A DNA stretch of 64,000 nucleotides, taken from positions 127,735-191,734 of the forward strand of contig NZ_JAAOBY010000004.1 of the NCBI RefSeq assembly GCF_011365745.1, given 5' to 3'. Below, piece by piece: positions 36,701 through 45,421 of this stretch. Position 1 is the stretch's first letter. Each line of letters begins with the position of its first letter. The notes under the pieces are model-generated. The model made no database searches and was not told the DNA's origin. It worked only from the letters and a program-made list of their open reading frames with translations. The translations under genes and the position numbers were made by a program. Source of the stretch: Flavobacterium turcicum. GTDB lineage: Bacteria > Bacteroidota > Bacteroidia > Flavobacteriales > Flavobacteriaceae.

Positions 36701-37252
36701 ATGGAATTAAACAAATCCTTTTTATTGATTTTACTCTTTTTTTGTCAGCTGCTTTTTGCTCAGAATAAGGGTGTTGAAAATTCTAATTATAATATACAAA
36801 CTGGTTTGCTCGGAGTTTGGGTAAATCGTGAAACTAAGTTATCTAATCAATTAGCTCTTAGAACCGAAGTTGGATTAGATTTAGGTTATCGGGGAGGTGA
36901 TTTCGTTGGAAAAACAATTTTTGCTCTCACACCAAAATTAAGTATCGAACCGAGGTGGTATTACAATATTTTGAAAAGAGAGGGAAATAAAAAATATACT
37001 AAAAATAATAGTTCTAATTTTTTAACAATAGGATTTAATTATTATCCAGATTGGTTTGTTATTGCGAATAGAGATAATGTTAGTGTACCAAATCAGATGA
37101 CTATAATTCCAAAATGGGGGATTAGAAGGGCAATAGCTAAAAGTAATTTTAATTATGAATTGGGAATTGGCTTAGGTAAAAAGTACTATTTTGATGTAGA
37201 GGAATGGGAGACTGCCGCTGATTTGCATATTAGAGTTGGTTATACTTTTTAA
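36701..37252 (+). CDS. Outer-membrane beta-barrel protein, uncharacterised
   Basis: A 183-residue protein with a signal peptide (1-20, ending LFAQ), alternating strand pattern and C-terminal VGYTF, as in small outer-membrane barrels. It stands alone, between two terminators, in a more AT-rich setting than its neighbours. No partner gene is suggested by position, and I do not recognise the family. Confidence 0.7.
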   Translation: MELNKSFLLILLFFCQLLFAQNKGVENSNYNIQTGLLGVWVNRETKLSNQLALRTEVGLDLGYRGGDFVGKTIFALTPKLSIEPRWYYNILKREGNKKYTKNNSSNFLTIGFNYYPDWFVIANRDNVSVPNQMTIIPKWGIRRAIAKSNFNYELGIGLGKKYYFDVEEWETAADLHIRVGYTF

Positions 37253-37268
37253 AATTATTCAAATAAAG

Positions 37269-37305
37269 AAAAAACCGTTTAAGTCAAAAACTTAAACGGT
37301 TTTTT
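37269..37305. terminator. Bidirectional terminator between converging genes
   Basis: A 16-bp stem (37269-37284 with 37290-37305) has an A run at one end and a T run at the other. It serves the barrel-protein gene and the GHMP-kinase gene from both sides. Confidence 0.9.
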
Positions 37306-37307
37306 CT

Positions 37308-38222
37308 TTATTTAATCATTTCTTCAAAGGGAATTACTATATCAAATCCTTTGGCATTAAAATAAGCTGTCGGGTTTGTTGTAGAGGCCGCTAAAACAAA
37401 ATCGCCACCCCAAGCTCCTAAACTTTTTATTGTTCCTTCAAAGTCGGGAAACAATTGTTTTTGCACAGTTGGAGTTTCTAATATCGCACTTAAATTGTTT
37501 TCGTGTTCTCTTAAAACAGTTTCAAAGTCAGCTAGCGTTTTGGCTTGATAAGCTGCTATTGTCAAATTGTTTGTAGCAGTTATTATTTCTGCTAAGTTCG
37601 TTTTTTTATTTTTTTGATAAGCTTCAATAGCGGTTTTGCTATTCTGCTTTTTATTCAGGTATACAAAATAAAGGTCTTTGGTGAATTCAGGATGAAATTC
37701 AATTGGCTTTACTGTTGGTTGTCCTGCTTTTATTTCAAATACAATTGCACAGTTGTTTTGAGCGCAAGCAATATCATAGCCGCTGCCACCAAAGCTATTT
37801 TTTAAGAGTGTGAAGGCATCAATTTGCAACCACTGCGCAATGTTGTTGATCAAGGTTGATGATGTGCCTAAACCCCAGTTTTTAGGAAAAGTAAGTTCAG
37901 TACGCACCTTGTATCCTTGCTCCGCATTTAAAAAATTGGGATTCATTTTATAGCCTTCATGCAAAATCTCAATCAATGTGCTTTTTACAGATGAAGTATC
38001 GGATGTTTTACCAGATTTTATTTCTTCAAATAATAATGTGTCTTCAAACCAAATTGTTCCATCAAAGTCAATGCTTTTCCAATGAATTTGGTTTTGATTA
38101 CCTTCTTCAATGATTAAATTTTGCCCTTGTTTGGTGGGTAGTGCAAAAGCTTGAGCGCCATCAAGGACAAGGTATTCGCCTGTAATCAATAGTTTGCCAT
38201 TGCTATAAAATGTCTTTTTCAT
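37308..38222 (-). CDS. GYDIA-type GHMP kinase, probable isoprenoid pathway kinase
   Basis: A 304-residue GHMP-superfamily kinase. GKLLITGEYLVLDG (9-22) is the first conserved motif, PKNWGLGTSS (113-122) the ATP-binding loop, and GYDIA (148-152) gives the family its name. Other mevalonate-pathway kinases have an equivalent GSG-x-D motif. The gene follows HMG-CoA reductase by 42 bp on the same strand, so it likely phosphorylates mevalonate or phosphomevalonate; which one is not established from sequence. Confidence 0.82.
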   Translation of the reverse strand: MKKTFYSNGKLLITGEYLVLDGAQAFALPTKQGQNLIIEEGNQNQIHWKSIDFDGTIWFEDTLLFEEIKSGKTSDTSSVKSTLIEILHEGYKMNPNFLNAEQGYKVRTELTFPKNWGLGTSSTLINNIAQWLQIDAFTLLKNSFGGSGYDIACAQNNCAIVFEIKAGQPTVKPIEFHPEFTKDLYFVYLNKKQNSKTAIEAYQKNKKTNLAEIITATNNLTIAAYQAKTLADFETVLREHENNLSAILETPTVQKQLFPDFEGTIKSLGAWGGDFVLAASTTNPTAYFNAKGFDIVIPFEEMIK

Positions 38223-38264
38223 GTACTTAATATTATCGCTTTTTTTATTGGCGTAATAGTGTGC

Positions 38265-39581
38265 TTATTGGCGTAAACTTTCGGTGAAAGCTACTACGGC
38301 ATTATGTGATACGGTGTTGTTTTCAAAATGTTTTTGAATAGCAATACGCTCTTCTTTCGTTGCTTCTAGCTGATTCAAGATGTTATTCAAATGCATCTTC
38401 ATGTGTCCTTCTTGAATTCCTGTTGTGGTTAAAGATCGCAAGGCAGCAAAATTTTGTGCCAAACCTGCCACGGCCACAATTTGCATCAGTTCAGGAGCTG
38501 ATGGTTTTTCGAGCATTTCTAATGATAATTTTACCACAGGATGCAAAGAGGTAAGTCCGCCCACAGTGCCTAATGCCAAAGGTACATCAAGCCAAAAAGT
38601 GAATATTCCGTTCTCTATTTTTGCGTGTGACAAACTGCTATATTGACCTTTTCGTGAAGCATAGGCGTGTACACCTGCTTCTACAGCGCGAAAATCGTTT
38701 CCTGTTGCAAGCACGACTGCATCAATACCATTCATAATTCCTTTGTTGTGTGTTACTGCTCGGTAAGGCTCAACCTCGGCAATTTGAACGGCTTGTACAA
38801 ACTTAGTAGAAAATTCTTGCGGATTCGGGATTTCTTTATCCATCAAATCTTCAATCGGGCACGATACTTCGGCACGAACCAAACAATTAGGTACATAATT
38901 CGATAAAATACTCATTACAACCTCAATTTCACTCTCAGTTTCATTAAAAAGGCTGTAATTCTTGGCTTCTGCTTGTAAAGTTTTTGCAAATTGTTCCAGG
39001 CACGAATTGATAAAATTGGCTCCCATGCTGTCTTTAGTATCAAAGGTGGCATGCAATTGAAAATAATTGGGTAGCAAATCGGTTTTGTCTCTTAGTTCAA
39101 TACTTCTTATTCCGCCACCGCGTTTTTGCATGTTGGCGGTGATTGAAGCTGTGGAAGTATAAAATTGTTCTTTGATTTGAGCGAAAAACAAATTGAGTTT
39201 AGATACTTCGCCTTGGTACAAAAAGTGAACTTGGCCAATTTTTTCAGTATCAATAATAGTGGTTTTAAAGCCGCCTCGAGTTGCCCAAAATTTGGCTGCT
39301 TTTGAGGCTGCTGCTACTACTGAACTTTCTTCAATAGCCATTGGAATAGTGGTGTACTTATCGTTTATGAGGAAATTTGGCGCCACACCAAGAGGAATAT
39401 AAAAATTGGTTATGGTGTTTTCTATAAATTCATCATGCAGTTGTTGTACTTTTTCGTCTGTGTTCCAGTAATTTTTCAACAAAGCGATGGCCTCGTTTGG
39501 TGTTGAAAAATAGGTGTCGGCAATCCATTTTATTTTTTCTTCTTTGGATAATTTCGAAAATCCACTTATGGCCTTGTTCAT
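38265..39581 (-). CDS. mvaA: Class II hydroxymethylglutaryl-CoA reductase
   Basis: A 438-residue enzyme reducing HMG-CoA to mevalonate. The catalytic residues of class II enzymes are visible: Glu84 in IEESSVVAA, Lys280 in HNKGIMNG, Asp296 in TGNDFRAV, and His393 in EGHMKMH. Also present are the DSMGANFIN motif (184-192) and RGGG. There is no membrane domain. The ATG at 39581 is used in preference to a TTG two codons earlier. A TATCTTTG promoter lies 27 bp upstream, and the GYDIA kinase gene follows. Confidence 0.93.
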   Translation of the reverse strand: MNKAISGFSKLSKEEKIKWIADTYFSTPNEAIALLKNYWNTDEKVQQLHDEFIENTITNFYIPLGVAPNFLINDKYTTIPMAIEESSVVAAASKAAKFWATRGGFKTTIIDTEKIGQVHFLYQGEVSKLNLFFAQIKEQFYTSTASITANMQKRGGGIRSIELRDKTDLLPNYFQLHATFDTKDSMGANFINSCLEQFAKTLQAEAKNYSLFNETESEIEVVMSILSNYVPNCLVRAEVSCPIEDLMDKEIPNPQEFSTKFVQAVQIAEVEPYRAVTHNKGIMNGIDAVVLATGNDFRAVEAGVHAYASRKGQYSSLSHAKIENGIFTFWLDVPLALGTVGGLTSLHPVVKLSLEMLEKPSAPELMQIVAVAGLAQNFAALRSLTTTGIQEGHMKMHLNNILNQLEATKEERIAIQKHFENNTVSHNAVVAFTESLRQ

Positions 39582-39608
39582 TCTCAATTGATTATAATAT
39601 GATGTCTA

Positions 39609-39641
39609 CAAAGATACATTTTTGACAGTTTTAAAAAGCAA
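39609..39641 (-). promoter_or_regulatory. Promoter of the HMG-CoA reductase/GYDIA kinase unit
   Basis: On the minus strand TTG (39641-39639), 22 bp, then TATCTTTG (39616-39609), an exact match to TAnnTTTG. The predicted leader is about 20 nt. Confidence 0.6.
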
Positions 39642-39760
39642 CTAAATGAATCCTAATCGTGCTTTATTTTTGAGATTGTTTTTTACATTTAACATATAAA
39701 ATGGCTCATATTTGTAATTTTTTCACTAAAATTGACGGTTTTTATCTTTAAATATATATT

Positions 39761-41932
39761 ATGTATTCTAAAAAAATTATGGTGTTGTTTTTGTTCGTGT
39801 GTTTGAACCTTGTTGCACAACAAAAAATTACCATCGATGAAATTTACAACGGAACTTTTCGAACTCAAGGAATGGACGAATTGCAGTCCCTAAAAAATAC
39901 CAATCAATATACCGTTTTGAATGCAGACAGGGCTAGCCGAAGCATGCAAATTGATCTATATGATTTTGCAACACTCAAAAAAGTATCTACACTTATTGAT
40001 ACCAAAGGGTACAAAGAATTAGCAAATGGTATTGACAGTTATACTTTTGACGCAAGTGAAAAATTGATTCTTTTGGCTTGTAATAGCAATGCAATTTTTC
40101 GTCATTCATTCACAGCAGATTATTTTTTATACGATACAACTACTAAAAAGCTAACTACTCTTTTTGATTTTCAGGTACAAGAGCCTACTTTTTCGCCTGA
40201 CGGAAAAAAAATAGCGTACGCTCGTGACAATAATTTATTTGTTTACGATGTTGCGACTGCGACAAGTACAGCAATAACTACTGATGGTGTAAAGAATAGT
40301 GTTATCAATGGGATTACCGACTGGGTCTACGAAGAAGAATTTGCTTTTGTAAGAGCTTTTGATTGGAGCGCCGATAGCAAAAAAGTAGCGTTTATTCGTT
40401 TTGATGAAAGCGCAGTTCCTGAATTTTCAATGTCAATGTTCGGTAAAGAGTTGTATCCGTTCATGCAAACTTTCAAATACCCAAAAGCAGGAGAGAAAAA
40501 TGCAACTGTATCTTTGCACGTGTATGACGTTGCTACAAAAGCTAAAAAAGATATCGACTTAAAAAATTACAAAGATTTTTATATAGCTCGTTTGAAATGG
40601 TCAACAGATGCCAATGTTTTATCAGCACAAGTTTTAAACCGTCATCAAGATAATCTAGATTTACTTTTTATTGACGGAAATACAGGTTCCGTAAAAGTAG
40701 CTTTAAACGAAAAAGACAAAGCGTATGTTGATGTAACAGATAATTTAACTTTCTTAAAAGACAATAGTTTTATTTGGACCTCAGAGAAAGACGGATTCAA
40801 TCATATTTACTGGTACGATAAAAACGGAAAATTAAAAAATCAAGTGACTAAAGGAAATTGGGAAGTAACGAGCTACTATGGCCTTGATGAAAAAACAAAA
40901 ACTATTTTTTATCAATCGGTAGAGAATGGTTCTATTAATAGAGATGTTTACCGTATTGGCTTGGATGGTAAAAATAAAGTACGTTTATCACAAGCAACAG
41001 GTACTACAAGAGCTACTTTTAGTCCAAACTTTCAATACTTCATCAGTACTTTTTCAAGCGCAACAATACCAACAAAATACACTTTGAACGAGTCAAAAGT
41101 GGGTAAAGAAATTCAAGTAATTCAAAGTAACGAAGGACTTTCAAAACGTCTAGAAGCGTACAAATTACCTACCAAAGAATTTTTTGTTCTAAAAACAGCT
41201 AAAGGTAATGAGTTGAATGCTTGGATGATCAAGCCAAAAGATTTTGATCCTGCAAAAAAATATCCAGTATTTATGTACCAGTACTCTGGTCCAGGTTCAC
41301 AACAAGTAAACAATGATTGGAATGGCACAGATGATTATTGGTTCATGATGTTGTCACAACAAGGTTATATTGTAGCCTGTGTTGACGGACGTGGAACCGG
41401 TTTTAAAGGTGCTGATTTCAAAAAAGTGACGCAGTTGCAATTAGGGAAGTACGAAGTGGAGGATCAAATTGATGCTGCTAAAGTAATAGGTGACTATGCA
41501 TTTGTGGATAAAAACAGAATTGGTATATTTGGCTGGTCGTTTGGTGGATTTATGGCTTCTAATTGTATTTTGAAAGGGAATGATGTGTTCAAAATGGCTA
41601 TTGCGGTTGCTCCAGTAACTAACTGGCGTTTTTACGATAGCGTGTACACAGAGCGTTACATGCAAACCCCACAAGAAAATGCAAGTGGCTATGATGATAA
41701 CTCTCCAATAAATCACGTGAATAAATTAAAAGGAAAGTATTTGTTGATTCACGGGTCAGGAGATGATAATGTACATGTTCAGAATACAATGCAAATGATG
41801 GAAGCTTTAATTCAAGCGAACAAACAATTTGACTCTCAAATTTATCCAGACAACAATCACGGGATTTATGGAGGTAAAACAAGAGTACAGTTGTATACCA
41901 AAATGACCAATTTTATTAAAGAAAATTTATAA
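39761..41932 (+). CDS. DPP4-like S9B serine peptidase
   Basis: A 723-residue secreted or periplasmic prolyl dipeptidyl peptidase. A signal peptide (1-19, ending VAQ) is followed by an eight-bladed propeller (about 60-460) and an alpha/beta-hydrolase domain. The catalytic triad can be located: Ser593 in GWSFGG, Asp668 in GDDNVH, His700 in NNHG. The EE pair of YEEEF (about 195) matches the DPP4 glutamates that hold the peptide N-terminus. It releases X-Pro or X-Ala dipeptides. Three POT dipeptide transporter genes follow, starting 33 bp downstream, so cleavage and uptake look coupled. Confidence 0.93.
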   Translation: MYSKKIMVLFLFVCLNLVAQQKITIDEIYNGTFRTQGMDELQSLKNTNQYTVLNADRASRSMQIDLYDFATLKKVSTLIDTKGYKELANGIDSYTFDASEKLILLACNSNAIFRHSFTADYFLYDTTTKKLTTLFDFQVQEPTFSPDGKKIAYARDNNLFVYDVATATSTAITTDGVKNSVINGITDWVYEEEFAFVRAFDWSADSKKVAFIRFDESAVPEFSMSMFGKELYPFMQTFKYPKAGEKNATVSLHVYDVATKAKKDIDLKNYKDFYIARLKWSTDANVLSAQVLNRHQDNLDLLFIDGNTGSVKVALNEKDKAYVDVTDNLTFLKDNSFIWTSEKDGFNHIYWYDKNGKLKNQVTKGNWEVTSYYGLDEKTKTIFYQSVENGSINRDVYRIGLDGKNKVRLSQATGTTRATFSPNFQYFISTFSSATIPTKYTLNESKVGKEIQVIQSNEGLSKRLEAYKLPTKEFFVLKTAKGNELNAWMIKPKDFDPAKKYPVFMYQYSGPGSQQVNNDWNGTDDYWFMMLSQQGYIVACVDGRGTGFKGADFKKVTQLQLGKYEVEDQIDAAKVIGDYAFVDKNRIGIFGWSFGGFMASNCILKGNDVFKMAIAVAPVTNWRFYDSVYTERYMQTPQENASGYDDNSPINHVNKLKGKYLLIHGSGDDNVHVQNTMQMMEALIQANKQFDSQIYPDNNHGIYGGKTRVQLYTKMTNFIKENL

Positions 41933-41965
41933 TAACACTAATTAAAACAAACCAAATTAAATAAC

Positions 41966-43672
41966 ATGAGTGAATCAGTAGCAAAATCAGGACATCCAAA
42001 AGGACTTTGGGTATTATTTGGAACCGAAATGTGGGAACGATTCAATTTTTATGGCATGCGTGCTATTTTGACTTTGTTCATGGTTAACGCCTTAATGCTT
42101 GGTGAATCAAATGCATCAATTATCTACGGTGGTTTCTTAGCTCTTTGTTATTTAACGCCTCTTTTAGGTGGCTTTATTTCTGATAAATATCTTGGAAATA
42201 GAAGTTGCATTATGTTGGGTGGAACTTTAATGGCCATCGGTCAGTTTTCATTATTCTACAGTGCAACTATTTATGATAGCAGTTTAGATTTATCAAAAGG
42301 AATGTTTTGGTTAGGTCTATTTGTAATAATTTTTGGAAACGGATTTTTTAAACCGAACATTTCGTCAATGGTGGGCAGTTTATATCCACCCCAAGAAAAA
42401 AGTAAATTAGATTCGGCATTCACCATTTTCTACATGGGAATTAATGTTGGAGCTTTGTTGAGTCAATATTTTGTTCCTCTTTTTGCAGATGTTAAAGTTG
42501 ATGGTGTTCAAGATCCAACCGTTTTTAAGTGGGGTTATTTGATGGCTGGTGTGGCTATGGTTTTAGGAACATTGGTTTTCTACTTTTTGAAAGATAAATA
42601 TGTTATTTCGCCTGAAGGATTACCAATTGGGGCAAAACCAAACAAAGATGTTTCTGTTGGAGAAGTAGAAGAGCAAGCTAAATTTTCAAGTAAGTCAATT
42701 GGATTAGCAGCGGTTTTATTTGTGATTTTGTTTTTTGCCTTTAGATATTTCTTGGTTTCTGAAATTGGATTTTCAAATTTCGAAATCGGTACTTTGGTAA
42801 AAGGAATTATTTACCCGATTATTTATGGAGCTGGAATTTCTCTAGCGTTTTTAATCATGAGCTCTGCGGAGAATAAAATTGAAAGAGAGAGAATTTGGGT
42901 AATTTACATTGTCTCATTTTTTATTATCTTCTTTTGGGCTGCATTTGAACAAGCGGGATCCTCTTTAACTTTTATTGCCTCAAATCAGACGGATAGAACA
43001 TTCTTATTTGGTTGGGATATGCCAGCTTCGATGGTTCAAATTTTCAACGGACTTTTTGTTGTAATCCTTGCAGTTCCATTCAGTCTAATGTGGGATAAGC
43101 TTCGTGCACAAGGAAAAGAGCCTGTATCGCCAATGAAACAAGCCATAGGTTTAGGGTTGATTGCCTTGAGTTATTTAATAATTGCATACAATGTTAAAGA
43201 TCTAGGCAACTCAGGACTATTGGCTATTAAATGGTTAGTATTGTTGTATTTCATTCAAACTATGGGTGAGCTTTGTCTGTCTCCTATTGGATTGTCGCTA
43301 GTAGGTAAATTGGCCCCTAAACGATTTGCTTCTTTGTTGTACGGTGTGTTTTTTATATCGAATGCCGCAGGTTACGCTCTTGCAGGGTCATTAGGAGCCA
43401 TTATCCCAGCAACAGGAGATAAATTCCAAAAGGCAGAAAAATTAGGAATCAATTTACAGGATGTTCTTGATAAAAAAATCACTTTAACTCCAGAGCAAGT
43501 AGCCTTGTTTAATAAAGAACAATTACCTCTGGCAAATAACACATTTGCAGGATTTGAAATTCATAACTTATATGAGTTCTTTATGGTTTTTGTTATTCTA
43601 TGTGGAATCGCTGCTGTAATCCTTGCAGTAATTTCTCCTAGATTAAAGAAAATGATGAACGGCTTAGGCTAG
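41966..43672 (+). CDS. POT-family peptide transporter (first of three)
   Basis: A 568-residue proton-coupled oligopeptide transporter with about 14 helices. The ExxERFxYY-type proton-coupling motif is present as EMWERFNFY (Glu21, Glu24, Arg25), and the second signature GNGFFKPNISSMVG (about 125-138) matches the family. It follows the DPP4-like peptidase gene and is separated from the second POT gene by a terminator. Probably imports di- and tripeptides. Confidence 0.92.
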   Translation: MSESVAKSGHPKGLWVLFGTEMWERFNFYGMRAILTLFMVNALMLGESNASIIYGGFLALCYLTPLLGGFISDKYLGNRSCIMLGGTLMAIGQFSLFYSATIYDSSLDLSKGMFWLGLFVIIFGNGFFKPNISSMVGSLYPPQEKSKLDSAFTIFYMGINVGALLSQYFVPLFADVKVDGVQDPTVFKWGYLMAGVAMVLGTLVFYFLKDKYVISPEGLPIGAKPNKDVSVGEVEEQAKFSSKSIGLAAVLFVILFFAFRYFLVSEIGFSNFEIGTLVKGIIYPIIYGAGISLAFLIMSSAENKIERERIWVIYIVSFFIIFFWAAFEQAGSSLTFIASNQTDRTFLFGWDMPASMVQIFNGLFVVILAVPFSLMWDKLRAQGKEPVSPMKQAIGLGLIALSYLIIAYNVKDLGNSGLLAIKWLVLLYFIQTMGELCLSPIGLSLVGKLAPKRFASLLYGVFFISNAAGYALAGSLGAIIPATGDKFQKAEKLGINLQDVLDKKITLTPEQVALFNKEQLPLANNTFAGFEIHNLYEFFMVFVILCGIAAVILAVISPRLKKMMNGLG

Positions 43673-43702
43673 TTTGTCAAATGAAAATAGTTGTACACTT
43701 TT

Positions 43703-43747
43703 CAAACCTGCAATTCGCCACTGTGAACTTGTAGGTTTGTTTTTTTT
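43703..43747 (+). terminator. Terminator between the first and second POT genes
   Basis: An 11-bp stem (43703-43713 with 43729-43739, one G-U pair) is followed by a run of eight T. It splits the peptide locus into a peptidase-POT unit and a POT-POT-thioredoxin unit. Confidence 0.85.
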
Positions 43748-43760
43748 AAATTGAATTATT

Positions 43761-45419
43761 ATGTGGAAAAGTCATCCTAAAGCCTTGCCTTATTTGTTTT
43801 TGTCCGAAATGTGGGAACGTTTCGGTTATTATTTAATGATCGGAATTTTTACGTTGTACCTTAAAGATGTTGAGTCGGGGTTTTCAATGACCGAAAAAGA
43901 ATCGTCTGATTTGTACGGAACTTTCATTGCCTTGGTGTTTTTAACACCTTTTATTGGTGGTTTAATTGCTGATCGTTATTTGGGCTACAAAAAATCAATT
44001 GTTATTGGTGGTTTGATGATGGCTGTGGGTTACATGATGATGGGAATCCCGAATTTAACAATGCTGTATGTTGCCATGACGCTTGTTATAATTGGTAACG
44101 GATTTTTCAAACCAAACATTTCAACTTTGTTGGGTAATTTCTATAACGATGAGGAATACAAAGACAAAAAGGATGAGGGTTACAACATTTTTTATATGGG
44201 AATCAATGTAGGTGCTTTCATTTGTAACTTTTTTGGAGCCGCACTAAAAATTCTTTTCGGCTGGCAAGAGGCTTTTATGGCTGCGGGTGTAGGGATGTTT
44301 ATTGGTGTGCTAGTGTTCATGTTAGGGACCAAGCATTATGGTGACAAAACGGAGAAGAAAGGAATTCAAGAAGGCGATATGCCGTTCTCTAAAATTGTAA
44401 TGTACATTTTGGTACCATCGGTTATTTTTGGTGTAATTGGTTGGTTTATCAAAGGAGTTACTACAGCAACTAATGCTGATAGCTCTATATTTGGGTCAGA
44501 TAGTACCGATGCCTTTATTTTTGCATGTATCCCGATTGTATGGTTTTATAGCAGTTTGTATTTTAAAGCCAAGCCCGCTGAAAAGCGTCCGATTGGTGCG
44601 TTGCTATCTATTTTTGCAGTGGTTATTTTGTTTTGGGCCGTATTCAAATTGAATGGTTCAGCATTAAACAATTGGGGTGATAAATATACAGATCGTGAGT
44701 TGGTAGGCGTTCCGCAAAAAGTAGGTTCACAACTTTTCTTAATAGACACTTTAACTTATAAAAAAGATTCTGTTGCGCTTTACGATGCTGCGTTCCGAAT
44801 TCAAAAAGAAGACGGCAAGGTGGTAAAAGTGGTTGATTATCCGCTTTATTTTCGGAATGTAGCCAAAGAAAAATTACCTGAAGAAGAAAGTAAAATTTAT
44901 ACTTGGTCGGCTAATTTGAGTCAATCCATAAATCCGGGATGGGTTATTTTATTAACTCCGCTAGTAGTTGCCTTTTTTACATTTTTACGAAGCAGAAAAA
45001 AAGAACCTTCTACACCAACCAAAATAGCTTTTGGACTATTATTATCTGCCTTGTCCGTTTTGGTAATGGTTGCTGCTGTGCATATAGGTAACAACGGAAC
45101 TGAAAAAGTATCAGTTTGGTGGTTGGTTGCAAATTATGGTGTAATCACGATTGGAGAATTATTCTTAAGTCCAATGGGATTGTCAATTGTATCTAAATTA
45201 TCACCAAAAAACATTACCGCTTTAATGATGGGTGGATGGTTTTTAGCCACTTCAATTGGGAATAAACTATCTGGAGTTTTAGCTAGTATGTGGGATTCTT
45301 ACGAGGATAAGGCCAATTTCTTTTGGCTGAATTTTGGCTTGCTCATGTTTGCAACAGCGCTAATGTTTGCCTTGGTCAAAAACCTAAATAAAGTGATGAA
45401 AGATCACGGAATAAATTAA
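43761..45419 (+). CDS. POT-family peptide transporter (second of three) with an internal insertion
   Basis: A 552-residue POT transporter with an exact proton motif EMWERFGYY (Glu16, Glu19, Arg20, Tyr23, Tyr24) and GNGFFKPNISTLLG (about 112-125). Residues about 305-385, between two helices, form a soluble insert rich in Lys, Glu and Val (YKKDSVALYDAAF and similar) that the flanking paralogues lack. Classic bacterial POT proteins have a short loop there. It starts just after a terminator and is 2 bp from the third POT gene. Substrate probably small peptides. Confidence 0.91.
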   Translation: MWKSHPKALPYLFLSEMWERFGYYLMIGIFTLYLKDVESGFSMTEKESSDLYGTFIALVFLTPFIGGLIADRYLGYKKSIVIGGLMMAVGYMMMGIPNLTMLYVAMTLVIIGNGFFKPNISTLLGNFYNDEEYKDKKDEGYNIFYMGINVGAFICNFFGAALKILFGWQEAFMAAGVGMFIGVLVFMLGTKHYGDKTEKKGIQEGDMPFSKIVMYILVPSVIFGVIGWFIKGVTTATNADSSIFGSDSTDAFIFACIPIVWFYSSLYFKAKPAEKRPIGALLSIFAVVILFWAVFKLNGSALNNWGDKYTDRELVGVPQKVGSQLFLIDTLTYKKDSVALYDAAFRIQKEDGKVVKVVDYPLYFRNVAKEKLPEEESKIYTWSANLSQSINPGWVILLTPLVVAFFTFLRSRKKEPSTPTKIAFGLLLSALSVLVMVAAVHIGNNGTEKVSVWWLVANYGVITIGELFLSPMGLSIVSKLSPKNITALMMGGWFLATSIGNKLSGVLASMWDSYEDKANFFWLNFGLLMFATALMFALVKNLNKVMKDHGIN

Positions 45420-45421
45420 GT

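Noticed and set aside
41441..41882. Two overlapping frames opposite the DPP4-like gene
   Set aside because: They lie across the conserved catalytic region of the peptidase and look like complement artefacts.
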